Assembly (NCBI GenBank): GCA_036435485.1
Contig: CM071601.1
Coordinates: forward strand, 187,338,939 to 187,402,938
Source of the DNA: Saposhnikovia divaricata
Taxonomy: Eukaryota > Streptophyta > Magnoliopsida > Apiales > Apiaceae
Direction of reading: 5' to 3'
DNA: 64,000 bases
The notes below the pieces were generated by a model. The model did not search any database and was not told where the DNA came from. It worked only from the letters and a program-made list of their open reading frames with translations. Below, piece by piece: positions 1 through 12,015 of the stretch (positions within the stretch are counted from its first letter, which is position 1; the number at the start of each line of letters is the position of its first letter). Both the position numbers and the translations under genes were made by a program.

Positions 1-968
1 CACAATCACTTATTTCTCTCCTATTATAAACACTAATTTAGTGAAGCACATAAATTAGCTCTCTTGACACTAGCAACCAATAATGAAGCACTATCAATTT
101 AACCAAGTCAAGGAATTAAACAAAGAGAGGCTAGGACAAACCCAAGGATGAGAAGCTCAACCTAGGTACTTGCACTTGAATCTTGTGGATTAGGTACACT
201 AAATCTTGTGCTACTATAATGAATGAACTAACGATTACGTATTAGAACAAACAATTAGCAATTGAAATTACAAGAAGAGCAAGATGAAGCAACTTACAAA
301 TCTCCAAGCAAAATCATAAACAATACATCACAAGTATTCAAGATAGAGTGAAATAGATCTTACTTAAATTAAAATGGGTTTAGTACATGAATTCCTCCTT
401 GAGCCAAATAAATGGAGTTAGTTACTCATAATCAATGCTAGATTATAAGTAATTAATGTCTCCTCTCTAATTCCTACTAACCCTAATTGTGTTCTTGAAG
501 AGGCAAAGATGAGAGGAAAATAAGATGTGAAGATAAGATGTTATAAGATGCAGGGTTTGGCTTTTTTTAATACACAGCAGATTTTTGCACGGCCGTGCAA
601 CTGCCCGTGCAAAAATCTGCAAGCTTTGAAACTTCTTGCACGGCCTGGTGCACGGCCGTGCAACTGCCCGTGCAAAAATCTGCATGCTTTGGAACTTCTT
701 GCACGGCCTGACGCACGGCCGTGCAACTGCCCGTTCAAACCAAACTCTTCAAATTAATGCACTTTGAACCTTTGGTATAGCAAACTTGAATCTTCTAACC
801 TTCCTCTTGATAAATCCTTGCTTTCAATTCCAAAATAAGCCAACATTTCAACAATTAAGCAAGTGGCATTACAAATGGAAACAAAGCAAATATAAGTAAA
901 ATGCTCATGAAACTAAAATAAAATCAGGATAAAGAAATACAAAATCGTGTATAAAATACACGTTATCA
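1..968 (-). repeat. Possible partial LTR, reverse orientation
   Basis: No coding gene is visible here. Read on the minus strand, the block begins TGATAACGTG at 968 and continues with an AT-rich palindromic stretch, an LTR-like start. If this is right, the rest of the element lies to the left of the window. No partner LTR, primer site or target duplication can be seen, so the call rests on the terminal dinucleotide and the abrupt change to LINE-derived sequence after 970. It could equally be unclassified intergenic repeat. It contains the 63-bp tandem repeat listed separately. Confidence 0.3.
587..735. repeat. 63-bp GC-rich tandem repeat, about 2.4 copies
   Basis: Copies start at 587, 650 and 713. 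Each begins with the perfect 12-bp palindrome GCACGGCCGTGC, followed by a second GCCCGTGC half-site and an AAAATCTGCA spacer. The block is strikingly GC-rich inside AT-rich DNA. The period is a multiple of three, so it is open in several frames, but those ORFs are a by-product of the repeat and are not called as genes. Confidence 0.85.
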
Positions 969-1061
969 ATGCTAAAAGGCGGTATGTTATCCCGCTCTCC
1001 TCAAAGTTGAGCCAAGTTAGATGGGTTTATGATTGGGCTGAAAAAAGGATTGAAACTCTCT

Positions 1062-2391
1062 TCATGAGTTTAGAACACTCATGCTATTAGGAGGGTGAGA
1101 TTTGGGCCCGGTTGGAGGACTATATGACCATCTTGCTATTAGTTTAGTTCGACGTTTCCCTAGCTTGGCCAACCAGTCTGCTTCTGTGTTGAAGTTTCTT
1201 GGAATCGACAAAAAGTTGTTGTTGTGTAGTAAACATTCTTGTATCCTTGTATGGTCATTTTGAGAGATTGAACCGGCTTTCTGTTTGTTGATTTGTTGTA
1301 CTAGAATTTGAGAATCTACAAGGAAGGTGAAGTGGGATTTGGCGTAAATAGAAGTTTCAATTTGCAAAGCAAGGAAGGAGAGAGCTTCTCTTTCAGTGGA
1401 GAGGGCGTTTGTTTGAGTCGATTGTCCTGAGAAGATAAAAACAATCTTTCTATTCCTGTTCATTATGAAGCCCCATATGCCAGCTTCCAATGATTGTTGC
1501 TGATTGGTTTTCCATGCTCCATCAGAGAAGCAAATGTAGTCTGATAAAGAGAACCAATAGTCTACCAGAGTATTCTTCGACCATTTGTGGTATCTGTGAA
1601 AAGATTGTAGAGGTGAACAACTCCATAAATTTTCTTGACCCGTCTGGACCAGTTTGGCTGCTATGCTCCATCTGTATGCTCTGTGTTTTATGATGAAGGC
1701 CAGGTTTGGATAAGTTATTTTGAAATTGTTGAAATGGCAGTCATTTCTTGCCATCCATATGGACCATATCATCGAAGTCATGCAAATCCGAGCTCCTAAT
1801 TTGGAATGGTTGCCTGATAGCTGATGAAGATACGTAGAAATATCAAAGTTTATTGATAGTGATGGTTTTATCTCCGTCCATTCATGGAATATCTTCTAGG
1901 CCATCCGAGCCAAGTCACATTCCCATAGAAGATGGTATGTATTTTCCACTTGGTCATTGCACCATTTGCAAGTAGTGTTAATTGACAGTCCTCTGTCTTT
2001 GAGGAATTCTAATGTTGGGAGAATCTTGTGTGCGCACTGCCATATGAAGAGCTTGACCTTGTGTGGCACCTTTAGATGCCATATTGTTTGACATTGCCCT
2101 GGTGCTAAGGTTTCGTTTAGTAGTTTGTCGTAGCAGACTTTTGTCATGAATTCTCCCTTCATATTATCCCACATGAGTAAATCCTTTCCCGGGCTTAGAT
2201 TGACTTCTTCTATTAAGGTATTCAGTCTTCTTGCTTCCTCTAATTCCCAACCTCTTAAAGGTCGTCTCCATAAGGAGATGTCTAAGGGATCCCAGTACAT
2301 GATAACTTCTTTTAAGGTGATAGTTTTGTTTTCCGCTAATTGAAATAATCTCGAGAAGTGGAGCTTCAGGATTCCGTTGTGATGCTAGTGA
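1062..2391 (-). pseudogene. LINE 3' portion: zinc-binding RT domain and RNase H remnant
   Basis: Two minus-strand reading frames make up the end of a non-LTR retrotransposon ORF2. From 2391 to 1896 the translation matches the reverse-transcriptase zinc-binding domain (zf-RVT): a W-H-L-K-V-P-H-K-V-K block, then CKWC...HLLWEC. From 1781 to 1062 lies an RNase H-like domain of the plant LINE type, with DGAW, an E in EREAL, VDSQ and an N-T-E-A-D-W-L-A-K block. The two frames differ, so there is at least one frameshift between 1781 and 1896. The RT core is absent: the copy is 5'-truncated near 2391. No poly(A) tract or target duplication was found, which suggests an old copy. Confidence 0.8.
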
Positions 2392-2872
2392 TAATCAATC
2401 AATTTTATTATCTATTTTTATTATAATTATTTCACTCTTTACTCACATAAATTTTTATTTAAAGAATCCATATATTCTTTCGTATTATTGAAAGTAAAAA
2501 TTTTAATTTATTAACTAATATGCAGTTACATAAGTACCCTCGTTTATTCATATTATAATTTTTTATAATTCATTTAATTTAGATGAGTACGTAAATATCA
2601 GTATAATTTAATTGAATGAAATTGATATAAATAAATAGAAAATTAATATGAATTATACGTATTATAAACTATATAGTATCACGTAATTCACCTTATAATT
2701 ATATCATTACACAAAAATTAATTTAATATCATGCAATATCAACTATTTTAATATTATTAAAAAAATTAATGTACACAAACTATATAATATAATAAAATTA
2801 TGAAATTAATTAATCTAAAAGTTGTTAATTTATTATTAAGATAAATCTAACATTAATTTAACAAACAACATC
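2392..2872. other. AT-rich spacer, no gene seen
   Basis: About 480 bases of very AT-rich sequence between the LINE remnant and the left target duplication of Copia-1. No ORF, RNA gene or clear terminal repeat is visible. It is the original flank of the Copia-1 insertion. Confidence 0.6.
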
Positions 2873-2877
2873 ACTTA

Positions 2878-4564
2878 TGAAACCCTATTGGTTTTGATGA
2901 TGACACAATGTAGCAAGCTGACTGCTTGGTTTTGATGATGACACAATACAACAAGCTGATTGCTTGTTACTTAATATATATTAGCCTGCTATCAAACTTT
3001 ATTTTGCAGGATGCTTTGATTGAGGGGGAGTTTTTAGCTCAATCTCAAGTTAATATGTAATCATCAAAATCTTAGTTTTGATGATAACATAGTTAGCAAG
3101 CTGGTACGCTTGTAATGGTATATTGTAGCAAGCTTCTTGTGTATATTTCTAATTCTATTTTGCAGGACATATAAGTTATGCTATATACAAAGATATTAAC
3201 AAGCTGGATATATGTACTGGACTAATATTGTTTTGTAGGATTATTACTTATATTATTTCTTAGCAAAACAGGGTATCTCAGCTAGCTGACAGTACAAGAG
3301 TTCTTATAACACAGCAAGCTGACAGTACAACACAGCAAGCTGGCAGTCTGTCCAGAATATAAAGGGGAGTACGTTTGTTATAGTAAATATTGTGGAGATC
3401 AGTTGTAAGATTGGTCTAATATATTTAAACATGATATTATATATATTAGAATACTACTCAAGTAGAAGTATCATGCTAGACAACTTTCTCTCATTAAAGG
3501 AATCTTTTTATTTCTTTAATGTTCCACCAAGACAACCCATGTGCTTACTTTTCAAGCATGCTCTCTTAAAGTCAAATAATTCATGCTACAACATCTCCAC
3601 CACCAGTTGTCTTGCAGAAAAGTCTTCAAAGAAAACACATGCATTCATTATCTATCTATTGTTTTCTTTATTTGTCACTAACGGATTTATTCAAGAACAA
3701 AAGGCTTTGTTCTCATCTCTCTCCACTGAATATATTTTGTATCTTTAGTTTTATATATATCAAACCTGCAGGTGAACGTTGGTAGGGCATTTAATTTGAA
3801 CAAAGCCACACGTGAGAAGATTTCTTCAAGACCGTTGCAAGATTGTTCAAGATTTCATCTCCTACACTTCACTATAAAGGGCTGCGTGGTTCTTCATTGA
3901 AAGTAACACCGGAGATTAAGAGCCTTCAAGCTATATTCAGAATTCACAAGATACAACTCTGTACTTCATTTCCAGATTCTACAAACAAGCTCTAGCACTA
4001 TATTCTATATCGAAATATTAGAGTTCATTGAGTTGTAATTCTTTTTATCCATTGTATTGTTCAACTTGTAAAGTTGGTAACTACTGGATTGTCAAGTTAG
4101 TGGAACAAGGGTTTGAGGAACAGTAGGCTAGAGAAGTTAGTACTTGGTGTAGTATTGAACTTAGAGAGCTGTGTTCAGGAAACAGGTGTTCCAGCTAGCT
4201 GCAGTCAGTAACTGGGAGTTTAAGGGAGATATATTATTGTATCGTGTGGTTGGGTTTTTGAGATCAATAATATATTCTCTTACCAAGTTGGTAAGGGACT
4301 AGGACGTAGACCATAGAAGATTAGGGGTCGAACCTAGCTAAAATTCTTGGTGTTCTTTACTTACTGCAAATTTATCTTTCTGCATTGCATAACTAAGCTA
4401 GCTGCTTATTTGTTAATCTGCCGAATCTAGTTAACTCAGCTAGCTGCTTATTCACTAATTTGTTGCATCCAGCTAGCTGCCAGAGTATAATTTTAGACAG
4501 ATTTTTTATTTGATCATTGTTAGTCATAACACCTATTCACCCCTCCCCTCTAGGTGTATTTTCA
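2878..4564 (+). repeat. 5' LTR of Copia-1
   Basis: Starts TGAAACCC and ends in CA just before the primer site. It differs from the 3' LTR at 2911, 3911, 4080, 4154, 4422 and 4533. The motif AGCTAGCTG and the variant AGCAAGCTG recur along it (near 3281, 3316, 3336, 4190, 4395, 4437 and 4470). A 118-codon open frame at 3392-3748 is identical in both LTRs and resembles nothing recognised; it is treated as chance. Confidence 0.96.
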
Positions 4565-4566
4565 CT

Positions 4567-4578
4567 TGGTATCAGAGC
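4567..4578 (+). other. Primer-binding site, tRNA-iMet type
   Basis: TGGTATCAGAGC lies 2 bases after the LTR end. It is the complement of the 3' end of the canonical plant initiator tRNA-Met including CCA, the usual minus-strand primer of Ty1/copia elements. Confidence 0.95.
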
Positions 4579-4621
4579 TTTGGTATACTAATATTTCTGT
4601 AACAGGAAAAGTATCGATCAA

Positions 4622-6571
4622 ATGGCTGACAATTATCTTGAAGCAAGGTCGGATTATAAAGCACCTCTTCTCACTGGCTCGGAGAACTACAATTGGTGGA
4701 AATGCAGAATGGAGACTTATTTGTCCAAGAAACCTCTGGTTCTAAGAGTTGTGCAAAAAGGAAACTACGAATTCCTAAACGACAAAAACGAACCAAAAGA
4801 TGTTGATGATCTTACTCTCGATGAGATTATCAAATGCGGTTATAATGGAGAAGCAAGAAACTCCATTATGAATGCACTAGATCAATCTGAATATGACAAA
4901 GTATCTTCTCTCAAAACAGCAAAAGAAATGTGGGATGCTTTGGAATCATATCATGAAGGATCGAAAACTTTGAGAAAAGTTAAACTTAGCAAATTAATGA
5001 ATGACTTTGGAAATTTCAAGCTCAAGAATGGTGAAACTATCAAAGAAAGCCAAGCAAGATTTCAAGTCACTATCAACACTCTAAAGAGACTTGGAAAGAC
5101 CATACCTCAAGACGAAATCAACATGAAAGTTCTAAGTGCAGTCCCATTTATATTCGAAGCTAAAGTCACTGCATTGGAATCTAGTCCCTCCATTGATTCT
5201 ATGGATCACTTGGCCGTGTTTGCTGAGTTGGAGCAGTTTGAAAGCAAAATCATTAATAGCAAGATGGAATCAATCAAGGCTCCAGTTGAAAAGATGAAGA
5301 ATTTAGCTTTACATTCCAGTAGCAGCAAGCTGGATTCAGAATCAGAATCAGATTCGAATGAAGAATTGGCTCTTTTATCCAGAAAAATCAAGAAAATGCT
5401 TGACATGAGGAACAAGCTAAAGAAGGAGAAAAGTAGAGCTTCTGGAACAAAGAAAGATGTCAAGGAGGAAGCATGTTTTGAATGTGGCAAGAAAGGTCAT
5501 TACAAAAGAGATTGCTACAAGCTGAAAAATAAGCAGAAGCAGCTAGCTGCCTCTAAAGACAAAAAGAAAGCTAAGGCACTTTTGACATGGAGTGATGATG
5601 AAGATTCAAATTCTGACAATGAATCAAGTGATGAAATGGTGAACCTAGCTCTTGTTGGTCTTGATGATGAGAATGATGCTCAAGGAATTTTTCAAGATGG
5701 CCTTGTAGATAGTGATGTCTCGGATTCGGATGACAACAATAGTGAGGTAAATTATTTTTCTGATATATATACTCATTCTTCAATATTAGATGAATTAACC
5801 ATGCAGGATCATAATAATTTATCTAATGATATACTCGAAGAGTTGAAAGATAAGAATGCTAAACTCAAAAAGAAAAATATTCAACTTAAGAAGATCATAT
5901 CTGAGTTAATGGATGAGAAGACACCTGCTACAAATCATGCTCAAAAGCTTACTGATCTTAAGGCTGAGATATCCCAGCTTGAAGGGATAAACAAAGTGTT
6001 GGTCAAAAGAAATGATACACTCATGAAGGAACTCAGCAAGCTGAGAACAGAAATAGAGGCTCAAGATGCATGTTTAGAAGCATTTAGTCCAAGGGAATCA
6101 TGCTCGGAAGAAATATCACAACAAGCTGAACGAATCAAGGAATTGGAAAATGAAGTCAAGAATCTCCAGAAAGGAATGGGAAAATTTGTTCAAGGAGAAG
6201 ACTCACTCAAGTCAATGATGAAGTATGCAAAGGTTCCAATCGAAAGAGAAGGAGTTGGAATGGCCTCAACCTCACGTCTAAAGTATGATGGCAAACATGG
6301 AATCCCTTATGACTATGCCATGCCATGGAGAATCTGCCATAAATGTGGAAATAAAGGTCATTTGGCAAATCATTGCAAAATTCAGAATGCCAACCCAGCT
6401 AGCTGGAACAGACAGACTGGTCACATGCAGCTAGCTGACAGAACAGCTGGAACAAGAAAAACAGCATCTAAAGTGGTCCAAATGTGGATCAAGAAAACTG
6501 ATTTAAATGTTTTATATGTTCTATCAACTAACCATTCTGGACCCAAGCAAATTTGGGTACCAAAACGTTGA
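4622..6571 (+). CDS. gag: Copia-1 gag (capsid/nucleocapsid), 649 aa
   Basis: The gag polyprotein packages element RNA in virus-like particles. The start ATG lies 44 bases after the primer site, and the frame is open to the TGA at 6569. Residues 1-210 match the plant copia gag domain (an N-Y-N-W-W-K block near residue 25, then helical repeats). A CCHC knuckle, CFECGKKGHYKRDC, lies near residue 285. A long acidic and coiled-coil region follows, and a second knuckle, CHKCGNKGHLANHC, lies near residue 580. The frame ends just after the W-V-P-K block that precedes protease in related elements. About 650 residues is long for copia gag and fits SIRE-like families. Intact in this copy. Confidence 0.93.
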   Translation: MADNYLEARSDYKAPLLTGSENYNWWKCRMETYLSKKPLVLRVVQKGNYEFLNDKNEPKDVDDLTLDEIIKCGYNGEARNSIMNALDQSEYDKVSSLKTAKEMWDALESYHEGSKTLRKVKLSKLMNDFGNFKLKNGETIKESQARFQVTINTLKRLGKTIPQDEINMKVLSAVPFIFEAKVTALESSPSIDSMDHLAVFAELEQFESKIINSKMESIKAPVEKMKNLALHSSSSKLDSESESDSNEELALLSRKIKKMLDMRNKLKKEKSRASGTKKDVKEEACFECGKKGHYKRDCYKLKNKQKQLAASKDKKKAKALLTWSDDEDSNSDNESSDEMVNLALVGLDDENDAQGIFQDGLVDSDVSDSDDNNSEVNYFSDIYTHSSILDELTMQDHNNLSNDILEELKDKNAKLKKKNIQLKKIISELMDEKTPATNHAQKLTDLKAEISQLEGINKVLVKRNDTLMKELSKLRTEIEAQDACLEAFSPRESCSEEISQQAERIKELENEVKNLQKGMGKFVQGEDSLKSMMKYAKVPIEREGVGMASTSRLKYDGKHGIPYDYAMPWRICHKCGNKGHLANHCKIQNANPASWNRQTGHMQLADRTAGTRKTASKVVQMWIKKTDLNVLYVLSTNHSGPKQIWVPKR

Positions 6572-6591
6572 GTTGTGTTTCACTTGTTTTG

Positions 6592-9500
6592 TAGGTATGT
6601 CTTGTTGTCAAAGTGAGATCAAAACAATGGATTTTGGATAGTGGATGCACAAGACATATGAGTGGTGATAAATCTCAGTTCCTCTCTTTCAGTAAGAAAA
6701 AGGGTGGAAGTGTCACCATTGGTGATAGCAAAACACTCCAGATTCTTGGGAAAGGGAAGATTGGTAATAGTGTCATTTCTATTGATAAAGTACAATATGT
6801 TCAAGGTCTTACATATAATTTGCTTAGTGTAAGTCAGTTGTATGATGATGGACATTCTGTTCTTTTTGATAAAGAAAAGTGTACTATTATTGTTGGCACT
6901 AACAAAGTCCCCCTAGTTGCTAGAAGGGAAGGAAATATATATATTTTGGACTTTGAAATGCAGGATTCATCTTGTTGTCTAGCTGCTGTTGATTCAAATC
7001 CAGAAATTTGGCATAGAAGGCTTGGACATGCTCATATGGACTTACTCAGCAAGCGGTCTTCAAAGAAGCTAGTTAGAGGATTGCCAAAATTGAAGTATGT
7101 CAAATTGGAAACTTGTTCGGCTTGCCAATTAGGCAAACAAATCAGGACTCCACATAAATCAAAGAATATGGTATCAACTTCTAAACCTTTAGAGCTTCTT
7201 CATTTAAATTTATTTGGTCCGGAAGCATATAAAAGCATTGGAGGAAAACAATATGCATTTGTTATTGTAGATGATTATTCTAGATATTCATGGGTATTGT
7301 TTCTTCGTACTAAAGATTGTGCTTTCAGTGAATTTGAAAAGCTAATTAAGTTACTTGAGAACAAGTTTAAGTTAAAACTTGTAAGTATAAGGAGTGATCG
7401 AGGTGGTGAATTCCAAAAGGACTTTATCTCATATTGTGAAGATAGAGGCATCTCACATGAATTCTCTGCTCCAAGAACCCCACAACAAAATGGAGTTGTG
7501 GAGAGAAAGAACAGGTCATTGTAAGAAACAGCTAGAACATTGCTGCAAGAGAGCAAGCTGCCAAGAAGTTTCTGGGCAGAAGTAGTCAACACAGCTAGCT
7601 ACGTTCTTAACAGAGTACTAATCAGGCCTATTCTCAACAAGACTCCGTATGAATTGCTAAAAAAAACAAGAAGCCAAACATAGGCTACTTCAAGGTCTTT
7701 GGATCCAGGTGCTTTGTACTCAAATCCATTGATAGAGATGGTAAATTTGATGCCAAATCATATGAAGCTATATTTTTGGGTTATTCTACAACAAGTCGTG
7801 CATATAGAGTTTATAATATATCTAAACGTACTGTTGAAGAGTTAATTGATGTCTCATTTCAAGAATCTAATGTTGATCTGTCAAGAGATGAGGAAGATAT
7901 TGCAGGTTCAGATGATGCCAGCGAGCTGCCAAGGTCAAATACAGCAACTCAGCGAGTTGCCAATGAAGCAGACTCAGGAAATGCAGCAACCCAGCGAGCT
8001 GCAGTAGAAACTGAATCAAGTTCAGCTAATGATAATCAAGCTGAAATCTCTCCTCCAGTAGATGAAACATGTAATAAGATGTCAAAGCTCACCTTGGAAG
8101 ATTCTAGAGGTCGGAGATCACAAGAAAAGATGCCAATCTATAATGGGGATGAATCCCCTCCACCATCGAAAAGAATTAGAGCCAATGAAGAAGTTATGGC
8201 TCATCATCATTTTCCAAAGTCAACAAGGACAGTAAAGAACCATCCTCCAGAGTTGATTATTGGTGATAAATCAGAAGGCATCAAGACAAGGAGAAGCCAA
8301 GCTAACTTTTGTGCATTTTCTGCCTTCCTAGCTCAAGAGGAACCAAAGAATGTCAATGAAGCACTAAAAGATGAGAATTGGATCACGCAATGCAAGAAGA
8401 ACTTAATCAATTTGAAAGATGTGATGTTTGGGAACTTGTAGAGCCACCTAAAGATGCTTCAATCATTGGTACTAAATGGGTTTTCAAAAACAAAGTTGAT
8501 GAAGAAGGAACGGTTACTAGGAATAAAGCAAGGCTTGTTGCACAAGGATATAATCAACAAGAAGGAATCAATTTTGATGAAACTTATGCCCCGGTTGCAA
8601 GGCTAGAGTCAATAAGGATGCTACTATCATTTGCATGCTTCAAGAAATTCAAGCTACATCAAATGGACGTGAAAAGTGCATTTCTTAATGGATACATGAA
8701 AGAAGAAGTATATGTCAAGCAACCTCCTGGATTTGAGAGTGATAAATTTCCTAATTATGCTTTCAAATTAAAGAAGGCACTATATGGATTACGACAAGCT
8801 CCTAGATCTTGGTATGAAAGGCTAAGTAAGTTTTTGATAAAGAATGGATTCATTCGAGGTAAAATCGATCCTACATTGTTTACTAAACTTACTGGTAATG
8901 ATATTCTAGTTGTGCAAATATATGTAGATGATATTATATTTGGATCAACTAATGATAATATGTGCAAGTGGTTTTCTAAGTGTATGCATAGTGAGTTTGA
9001 CATGAGTATGATGGGTGAGCTCAACTACTTTTTGGGGCTCCAAATCAAGCAAACTCAAGATGGGATATATGTACATCAGTCCAAATACATCAAGAACTTG
9101 CTAAAGAAGTTTGGATATGAGGATATCAAGGCAAAATCTACACCTATGAGTTCTGCCAGCAAGATGGCTGCAGATGAACGAGGTAAAGATGTAGATGTTC
9201 GAAAGTATAGAGGTATGATTGGTAGTTTATTATATCTTACAGCCTCTAGACCTGATATTATGTATAGTGTATGTGTGTGTGCTAGGTTTCAAGCTCAACC
9301 AAAAGAATCTCACTTGAATGCTATATTAAAAGAATTTTTAAATATTTAAGTGGAACTACTACTCTTGGATTATTTTATCCCATCACAAATGCATTTGATC
9401 TTGTTGGGAATAGTGATGCAGATTATGCAGGTTGTCAAACTGATCGAAAGAGTACAAGTGGTGTTTGTGCATTTATAGGACAGAGTTTAGTATCTTGGCA

Positions 9501-9864
9501 AAGCAAGAAGCAAACTTCTGTTGCATTATCCACAGCTGAAGGGGAATATTTAGCAGCAGGAAGTTGTTGCTCTCAAATGCTATGGATGATTCAAACACTA
9601 CGAGATTTTGGAATTAAATGTGGCAAAGTCCCCATTTATTGTGACAATACAAGCACTATCAACATATCAAAGAATCCAGTGAATCACTCAAGAACAAAGC
9701 ATATCGACGTTCGACATCATTTCTTGAGAGACAATGTTGCAAAGGGAAAAGTTGAGCTGATCTTTGTAAGTACAGAGTACCAGCTAGCTGACATCTTCAC
9801 AAAGCCACTAGCCGAGGAGCGCTTTACTGTGCTGCGTCGCGAATTAGGCATGTGTAATGTCTAG
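6592..9864 (+). pseudogene. pol: Copia-1 pol (protease, integrase, RT, RNase H), disrupted
   Basis: All enzymatic domains are present in copia order but in four segments. Protease: LDSGC at about 6640. Pre-integrase zinc region: H-R-R-L-G-H...C-S-A-C at about 7010-7130. Integrase core: catalytic Asp in VDDYSRYSW, then SDRGGEF, and Glu in the V-V-E-R-K-N block, 7200-7520. RT: YVDDI at about 8920. RNase H: SDADYAG at 9411, catalytic Glu in STAEGEY, ending at 9862. Breaks seen: a frame change at about 6565, a stop at 6592-6594, a TAA at 7522-7524, a frame change in an A8 run at 7659-7666, a frame change at about 8385 and a frame change at about 9325. Protein from this copy would be truncated after integrase at best. 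Confidence 0.93.
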
Positions 9865-10317
9865 CCAGCTAGCTGCTATAGATGCCTGGTATATTTTTTC
9901 TATGGTAATATATATAATTTTTCTATGCAACTGAATTTTACATATCAAGTTTTATTTTTTGATATGCATACAATATGTCATTATATGTGAACTTGATAAT
10001 CCATGCTTACTTGAATTTGTATATTAAATGATTGCATGTGGATATCCTTTTTGATGAATAAGGGGGAGAAAATTCAGGATTAAAAGTATGTGTGATTTAG
10101 GGGAAGTTGATATTTATTTATTCTTGTAACTCTTTACTTCACGTACTTTGCTGGGATCATATGGTTTAATGCTAAATGTTTATGTGATGCCATGCGACTA
10201 TACTTATTATGCTTAACTGCTTGTATAGATTGCTAATCTTTTTGCAGGGGAAGCATAAATTCAGGGGGAGTATTTAACTCCTGAATATTGGTGTGTAATC
10301 ATCAAAAAGGGGGAGAT
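9865..10317 (+). other. Copia-1 3' untranslated region with polypurine tract
   Basis: Non-coding stretch between the pol stop and the 3' LTR. It ends with the purine run at 10304-10317 (AAAAAGGGGGAGAT), which primes plus-strand DNA synthesis. Two further G-rich runs lie near 10061 and 10263. Confidence 0.85.
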
Positions 10318-12004
10318 TGAAACCCTATTGGTTTTGATGATGACACAATGCAGCAAGCTGACTGCTTGGTTTTGATGATGACACAATACAACAAGCTGAT
10401 TGCTTGTTACTTAATATATATTAGCCTGCTATCAAACTTTATTTTGCAGGATGCTTTGATTGAGGGGGAGTTTTTAGCTCAATCTCAAGTTAATATGTAA
10501 TCATCAAAATCTTAGTTTTGATGATAACATAGTTAGCAAGCTGGTACGCTTGTAATGGTATATTGTAGCAAGCTTCTTGTGTATATTTCTAATTCTATTT
10601 TGCAGGACATATAAGTTATGCTATATACAAAGATATTAACAAGCTGGATATATGTACTGGACTAATATTGTTTTGTAGGATTATTACTTATATTATTTCT
10701 TAGCAAAACAGGGTATCTCAGCTAGCTGACAGTACAAGAGTTCTTATAACACAGCAAGCTGACAGTACAACACAGCAAGCTGGCAGTCTGTCCAGAATAT
10801 AAAGGGGAGTACGTTTGTTATAGTAAATATTGTGGAGATCAGTTGTAAGATTGGTCTAATATATTTAAACATGATATTATATATATTAGAATACTACTCA
10901 AGTAGAAGTATCATGCTAGACAACTTTCTCTCATTAAAGGAATCTTTTTATTTCTTTAATGTTCCACCAAGACAACCCATGTGCTTACTTTTCAAGCATG
11001 CTCTCTTAAAGTCAAATAATTCATGCTACAACATCTCCACCACCAGTTGTCTTGCAGAAAAGTCTTCAAAGAAAACACATGCATTCATTATCTATCTATT
11101 GTTTTCTTTATTTGTCACTAACGGATTTATTCAAGAACAAAAGGCTTTGTTCTCATCTCTCTCCACTGAATATATTTTGTATCTTTAGTTTTATATATAT
11201 CAAACCTGCAGGTGAACGTTGGTAGGGCATTTAATTTGAACAAAGCCACACGTGAGAAGATTTCTTCAAGACCGTTGCAAGATTGTTCAAGATTTCATCT
11301 CCTACACTTCACTATAAAGGGCTGCGTGGTTCTTCATTGAAAGTAACACCAGAGATTAAGAGCCTTCAAGCTATATTCAGAATTCACAAGATACAACTCT
11401 GTACTTCATTTCCAGATTCTACAAACAAGCTCTAGCACTATATTCTATATCGAAATATTAGAGTTCATTGAGTTGTAATTCTTTTTATCCATTGTATTGT
11501 TCAACTTGTAAAGTTGGTAGCTACTGGATTGTCAAGTTAGTGGAACAAGGGTTTGAGGAACAGTAGGCTAGAGAAGTTAGTACTTGGTGTAGTGTTGAAC
11601 TTAGAGAGCTGTGTTCAGGAAACAGGTGTTCCAGCTAGCTGCAGTCAGTAACTGGGAGTTTAAGGGAGATATATTATTGTATCGTGTGGTTGGGTTTTTG
11701 AGATCAATAATATATTCTCTTACCAAGTTGGTAAGGGACTAGGACGTAGACCATAGAAGATTAGGGGTCGAACCTAGCTAAAATTCTTGGTGTTCTTTAC
11801 TTACTGCAAATTTATCTTTCTGCATTGCATAACTAAGCTAGCTGCTTATTTGTTAATCTGCTGAATCTAGTTAACTCAGCTAGCTGCTTATTCACTAATT
11901 TGTTGCATCCAGCTAGCTGCCAGAGTATAATTTTAGACAGATTTTTTATTTGATCATTGTTAGTCATAACACATATTCACCCCTCCCCTCTAGGTGTATT
12001 TTCA
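10318..12004 (+). repeat. 3' LTR of Copia-1
   Basis: Same length as the 5' LTR, offset exactly 7,440 bases, with six substitutions (five transitions, one transversion). It ends in CA at 12004 and is followed by the target duplication ACTTA. Confidence 0.96.
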
Positions 12005-12015
12005 ACTTATTCAAC

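Larger units (their letters stand above)
2878..12004 (+). mobile_element. Copia-1, complete Ty1/copia LTR retrotransposon
   Basis: A 9,127-bp element with two equal-length LTRs (1,687 bp), an initiator tRNA-Met primer site, gag, pol in the order protease-integrase-RT-RNase H, and a polypurine tract. The 5-bp target duplication ACTTA is perfect (2873-2877 and 12005-12009). Comparing the LTRs line by line gives six substitutions and no indels, so the insertion is young. Pol carries several frameshifts and stops, so this copy cannot make a full polyprotein. The domain order (integrase before RT) places it in Ty1/copia. The long LTR and the large gag with two zinc knuckles suggest a SIRE/Tork-type lineage, which is inference. 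Confidence 0.97.

Noticed and set aside
541..738. Cys/Arg-rich peptides in the GC-rich repeat
   Set aside because: The 63-bp period keeps several frames open on both strands; no frame is favoured.
3392..3748. 118-codon open frame, identical at 10832-11188
   Set aside because: It lies inside the two LTRs of Copia-1; identity comes from the LTRs. It has no domain, poor start context and a hydrophobic, AT-driven composition.
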